Source: Diospyros lotus
Lineage: Eukaryota; Streptophyta; Magnoliopsida; Ericales; Ebenaceae
Reading direction: 5' to 3'
Length of the DNA: 64,000 nucleotides
Assembly (NCBI RefSeq): GCF_014633365.1
Contig: NC_068339.1
Coordinates: forward strand, 31,195,316 to 31,259,315
A model generated the notes under the pieces. That model saw only the letters and a program-made list of their open reading frames with translations. It did no database searches and was not told the origin of the DNA. A program made the position numbers and the translations under genes. This document shows, piece by piece, positions 60,445-64,000 of this stretch. The number at the start of each line of letters is the position of its first letter. Position 1 is the stretch's first letter.

Positions 60445-63400
60445 TTGAGTGAGAATGATGATCTAAATGCAAGACTAACTGCCTTAACAAAAAAGGTTGA
60501 AAATCTGGAGCCCAAAAAGGTACAATCTGTTAAACAAGTGGAAGTGAAATGTGTTGTGTGTGAAACAATGGATCATGCAACTGAAGAATGCCCTACTCTA
60601 CCTGCTTTCAAGGAGGTATTGTATGGGCAGACTAACAACAATAATTCACACAATTTTGAGGGAAGACAGAATCAAAATCAAAGTGGAACCTATTACGAGA
60701 ACAATCAAAACTACAACTCCTACCATCCCAATAATAGGAATCACCCCAATTTTTCATGGAGACATGATGCTGGGAGTCATTCTCAAAACTCCTTCCCTGC
60801 ACATCAACAATCCTTCCAACAGAATCAAGGTTCTTCATCCAATACCTACCAACCTCCTCATAGGAGATCTTTTGAAGACACCTTGCATCAGTTCATTCAA
60901 AATCAAACGGGCATCAACAATCAGGTTGCCCAGCTTACAAAGAATCAAGAGCAAACAAATAGAGCCGTGGAGGATATGAGAAGCCAAATAACAAAGTTGA
61001 CCCAAACACTAAGTGTAAGAGAACCTGGAAGATTCCCTTCACAAACCAACCCTAACCCAGTTAGGCAAACAAATCAGGTGGAATCTTCTAGTGGTGAAAG
61101 TAATGCACATGAACAAGTCCAATCTGTAACTATCCTAAGAAGTGGAAAGGTGATTGAAAAACCAAATGATCTTAGGATAAGCCAAACTATTGTTGAGAAA
61201 GAGAAAGCAGAAGGACAGGAGCCAACCTTAGAAAAAAATGAAAACAATGAAGAAAAAAACAAGCAAAAACAAAAAGAAGATGGAAAAGGTAAGAACATTG
61301 AAAGAGAAATTCAATATCATCCTAAACCTCCTTTTCCTCAAAGACTGAGTGTTACAAAAAAAGAACAACAAAATGCTGACATATATGAGGTGTTTAAACA
61401 AGTAAGGATTAATATTCCACTCTTGGATGCGATCAAACAAACACCCTCATATGCAAAATTCCTAAAAGATCTTTGCACTGTAAAGAGAAAAGTGAACGTG
61501 CATGGAAAAGCATTTCTGACTGAGCAAGTGAGCTCCATTTTGCAATTTAAGACTCCTCCCAAATACAAGGACCCAGGCTGTCCAACCATCTCATGCATAA
61601 TAGGAAGCCAGAAGGTTGACCAGGCACTCTTAGATTTAGGAGCAAGTGTCAACCTATTGCCTTATAGTGTCTATCAACAGTTGGGTTTGGGAGAACTTAA
61701 GCCTACCAGAGTCACTCTGCAGCTGGCAGACAGATCAGTCAAAGTTCCTAGGGGTATTGTGGAAGATGTCTTAGTTCAGGTGGATAAATTCTACTTCCCA
61801 GTAGACTTCATAGTTCTAGACACTCAACCCCATCATGGTCCACAACCACCAGTTCCAGTCATCTTGGGAAGACCATTCCTAGCAACTTCCAATGCAATGA
61901 TTAACTGTAGGAATGGAGTTTTGAAACTGTCATTTGGAAACATGAATGTGGAGATGAATATCTTCAGAATTTCCAAACAACAAAGCACTGAAAGTGAGAT
62001 AGAAGAGGTGGATTTAATTCAAACTCTGTCTGAGGAGTATTTTGAGAAAGAATTTGTCACTCAAACTGTGAAAGGAGATAATCGTTTGGAAGATATCAAA
62101 AAGGAAAGTGAGATGCCTTTGACTCAATGGATTCCTAAGCTAGAACCTGTAGAACCTTTGCATAAACCATCAACCTCTGTGAGTTATCCACTCATTCCTG
62201 AAAAGAAGCCACTGCCGAATGAGTTGAAGTATGCTTTTCTAGGAGAAGGAGAGACATACCCAGTAGTCATTTCTTCCAGCCTAACTACCCAACAAGAAGT
62301 GCAGTTGATGGAAGTACTGAGAGCACACAAGAAGGCTTTAGGATGGACCATATCAGACTTACATGGAATTAGCCCTCTAATTTGCACCCATAGGATCTTC
62401 TTAGAAGAAAATTCAAAACCAGTGAGGCAAATGCAGAGAAGGCTAAATCCCAATATGAAAGAAGTGGTTCGAAAAGAGGTGCTCAAATTGCTGGATGCAG
62501 GTATTATTTATCCAATATCTGATTCAAAATGGGTTAGTCCAACTCAGGTCGTTCCTAAACGGTCCGGAGTTACTGTGGTGAAAAATGAGAAGAATGAGTT
62601 AGTCCCAATCCGCCTCCAAACAGGTTGGCGTGTGTGCATAGACTATAGAAAACTCAACTCCATGACTAGAAAGGACCATTTTCCCCTCCCGTTTCTAGAT
62701 CAAACACTTGAAAGGATAGCAGGTCAAGCATTCTACTGCTTTTTGGATGGATATTCAGGATATAACCAGATTGATGTAGCACTAGAAGATCAAGAGAAAA
62801 CAACCTTCACCTGCCCTTTTGGGACATTTGCATATAAACGTATGCCATTTGGGTTGTGTAATGCTCCTGCCACCTTTCAAAGGTGTATGATGAGTATCTT
62901 CAGTGAAATGGCTGAACATATTGTGGAGGTGTTTATGGATGACTTCTCTGTTTATGGAAGTAGTTTTGACTTGTGTTTAAAGAATCTGGAGAAGGTTTTG
63001 ATTCGTTGTGAGGAGACTCATCTTGTGCTCAATTGGGAAAAATGCCACTTTATGGTTAACCAAGGCATTGTCCTAGGACACATAGTCTCATCTAGGGGTC
63101 TAGAAGTAGACAAGGCCAAAGTTGAAGCCATTCAGAAGCTTCCAGCCCCTAGAAATGTCAAGGACATTAGATCTTTTCTTGGTCACGCTGGCTTTTACAG
63201 GAGATTTATTGCCTCATTTAGCACAATAGCAAGACCTTTGTGTTGTCTATTGTCTCAGGACGTTCCATTCGAGTGGACCCCAAATTGTCAAAGTGCCTTT
63301 GAGAAGCTGAAACATGCACTTATCACTGCACCCATCATACAACCTCCTGACTGGACTTTACCTTTTGAGCTAATGTGTGATGCGAGTGATTATGTCGTAG

Positions 63401-64000
63401 GGGCCGTGTTAGGACAAAGCAAAGAGAAGAAGCCCCATGTCATTTACTATGCTAGCAGAACCTTAAATGAAGCCCAGAGAAATTACACTACCACGGAAAA
63501 AGAATTGTTGGCTGTGGTGTTTGCATTGGATAAATTTAGATCATACCTGATAGATTCAAAGGTGATTGTGTACACAGATCACACTGCTTTGAAATATCTG
63601 CTCACTAAGCAAAACACCAAGCCACGCCTCATTAGGTGGATTCTGCTCCTCCAAGAGTTCCACATAGAAATTAAGGATAAAAAGGGAGTAGAAAATGTTG
63701 TAGCTGACCATTTGTCTAGAATCCCAGGTCAGGATCTTACTGAGGGTTCCATTCCTAATAACTTTCCTGATGAACATCTTCTTCATGTGAGTACATTGAC
63801 TTCTGCCCCTTGGTACGCTGACATAGCTAATTATTTAGCTGTAGGTACAGTTCCCAGTCATTGGACTAAGCCAGATAGACAAAAGTTTTTCAGGAAGGTC
63901 AGAACATTTTTCTGGGATGAACCATATCTGTTTAAATATTGTGCTGATCAAATTGTGAGAAGATGCATTCCAGAACATGAGCAACATAGTGTTATGAACT
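60445..64000 (+). CDS. pol (nucleocapsid, protease, RT, RNase H, integrase start) of element F, cut by window edge
   Basis: The frame of gag stays open for about 1185 codons from the TAG to the window end. In order, a zinc knuckle CVVCETMDHATEEC (CX2CX4HX4C) lies near 60550-60591 and a Gln/Asn-rich linker follows. The protease has LLDLGAS, with its Asp at 61633-61635; the DLG form is normal for Athila. RT shows GWRVCIDYRKLNS near 62626-62665 and the catalytic VFMDDFSVYG with DD at 62938-62943. RNase H has CDASDYVVGAVL near 63376-63411, TEKELLAVVFALDKF near 63493 and YTDHTALKYL. A tether and the N-terminal integrase zinc region begin near 63860. Catalytic residues seen are intact. With no separate start codon, it would need readthrough of the gag stop. 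Confidence 0.93.
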   Translation, partial: MSENDDLNARLTALTKKVENLEPKKVQSVKQVEVKCVVCETMDHATEECPTLPAFKEVLYGQTNNNNSHNFEGRQNQNQSGTYYENNQNYNSYHPNNRNHPNFSWRHDAGSHSQNSFPAHQQSFQQNQGSSSNTYQPPHRRSFEDTLHQFIQNQTGINNQVAQLTKNQEQTNRAVEDMRSQITKLTQTLSVREPGRFPSQTNPNPVRQTNQVESSSGESNAHEQVQSVTILRSGKVIEKPNDLRISQTIVEKEKAEGQEPTLEKNENNEEKNKQKQKEDGKGKNIEREIQYHPKPPFPQRLSVTKKEQQNADIYEVFKQVRINIPLLDAIKQTPSYAKFLKDLCTVKRKVNVHGKAFLTEQVSSILQFKTPPKYKDPGCPTISCIIGSQKVDQALLDLGASVNLLPYSVYQQLGLGELKPTRVTLQLADRSVKVPRGIVEDVLVQVDKFYFPVDFIVLDTQPHHGPQPPVPVILGRPFLATSNAMINCRNGVLKLSFGNMNVEMNIFRISKQQSTESEIEEVDLIQTLSEEYFEKEFVTQTVKGDNRLEDIKKESEMPLTQWIPKLEPVEPLHKPSTSVSYPLIPEKKPLPNELKYAFLGEGETYPVVISSSLTTQQEVQLMEVLRAHKKALGWTISDLHGISPLICTHRIFLEENSKPVRQMQRRLNPNMKEVVRKEVLKLLDAGIIYPISDSKWVSPTQVVPKRSGVTVVKNEKNELVPIRLQTGWRVCIDYRKLNSMTRKDHFPLPFLDQTLERIAGQAFYCFLDGYSGYNQIDVALEDQEKTTFTCPFGTFAYKRMPFGLCNAPATFQRCMMSIFSEMAEHIVEVFMDDFSVYGSSFDLCLKNLEKVLIRCEETHLVLNWEKCHFMVNQGIVLGHIVSSRGLEVDKAKVEAIQKLPAPRNVKDIRSFLGHAGFYRRFIASFSTIARPLCCLLSQDVPFEWTPNCQSAFEKLKHALITAPIIQPPDWTLPFELMCDASDYVVGAVLGQSKEKKPHVIYYASRTLNEAQRNYTTTEKELLAVVFALDKFRSYLIDSKVIVYTDHTALKYLLTKQNTKPRLIRWILLLQEFHIEIKDKKGVENVVADHLSRIPGQDLTEGSIPNNFPDEHLLHVSTLTSAPWYADIANYLAVGTVPSHWTKPDRQKFFRKVRTFFWDEPYLFKYCADQIVRRCIPEHEQHSVMN

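Overview
The window is plant repeat DNA: AT-rich, with no host gene I can support, and almost every base assignable to a transposable element. A plant, probably an angiosperm, is indicated by Tekay/Del-type chromoviruses with a C-terminal chromodomain, an Athila-type Ty3/gypsy element, Tat-like gag, Ty1/copia solo LTRs, a CACTA element starting CACTACAAAAA, a plant L1-type LINE and a Cassandra TRIM carrying 5S-rRNA-like sequence. The species cannot be told from this sequence.

The layout is a nest of insertions that can be read from target-site duplications (TSDs). Positions 1-1185 are the leader and 1186-4069 the 5' LTR of a minus-strand gypsy element running off the left edge. Positions 4070-5460 are unclassified LTR-like DNA. 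From 5461 (poly-A end) to 20981 lies one minus-strand LINE ORF2 cut into four pieces. The cuts are a gypsy solo LTR (5928-8608, TSD ACGGG); a copia solo LTR (10292-14890, TSD TTAAC) that itself holds a gypsy solo LTR (11069-13675, TSD TTTAT); a gypsy solo LTR (16402-18851); a CACTA element (18856-20583, TSD CAT); and gypsy element C starting at 20987.

Element C (Tekay-like; 5' LTR, PBS, leader ORF, gag, protease) runs beyond the right edge and is itself split three times. Element D (24270-39226, TSD CCAAG) is a nearly complete Tekay element holding three solo LTRs: copia 27641-29126, gypsy H 30438-33713 with Cassandra (31960-32621) inside it, and gypsy I 34932-36670. Element E (39333-51896) is a non-autonomous Tat-like element with gag only, long tandem arrays and three solo LTRs inside it. 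Element G starts at 52380 and is unfinished.

Within or beyond G lie a copia-like LTR (54828-57277) and the youngest-looking protein-coding element, Athila-type F (5' LTR 57302-59489). Its gag-pol frame is open to the window end except for two nonsense codons. Nest depth reaches five: LINE > C > D > H > Cassandra.

None of the proteins is expected to act together in a host pathway. They are gag-pol parts (capsid, protease, RT, RNase H, integrase, chromodomain) and LINE endonuclease/RT remains, nearly all broken by stops and frameshifts. Solo LTRs greatly outnumber complete elements, which points to frequent intra-element recombination in this region.
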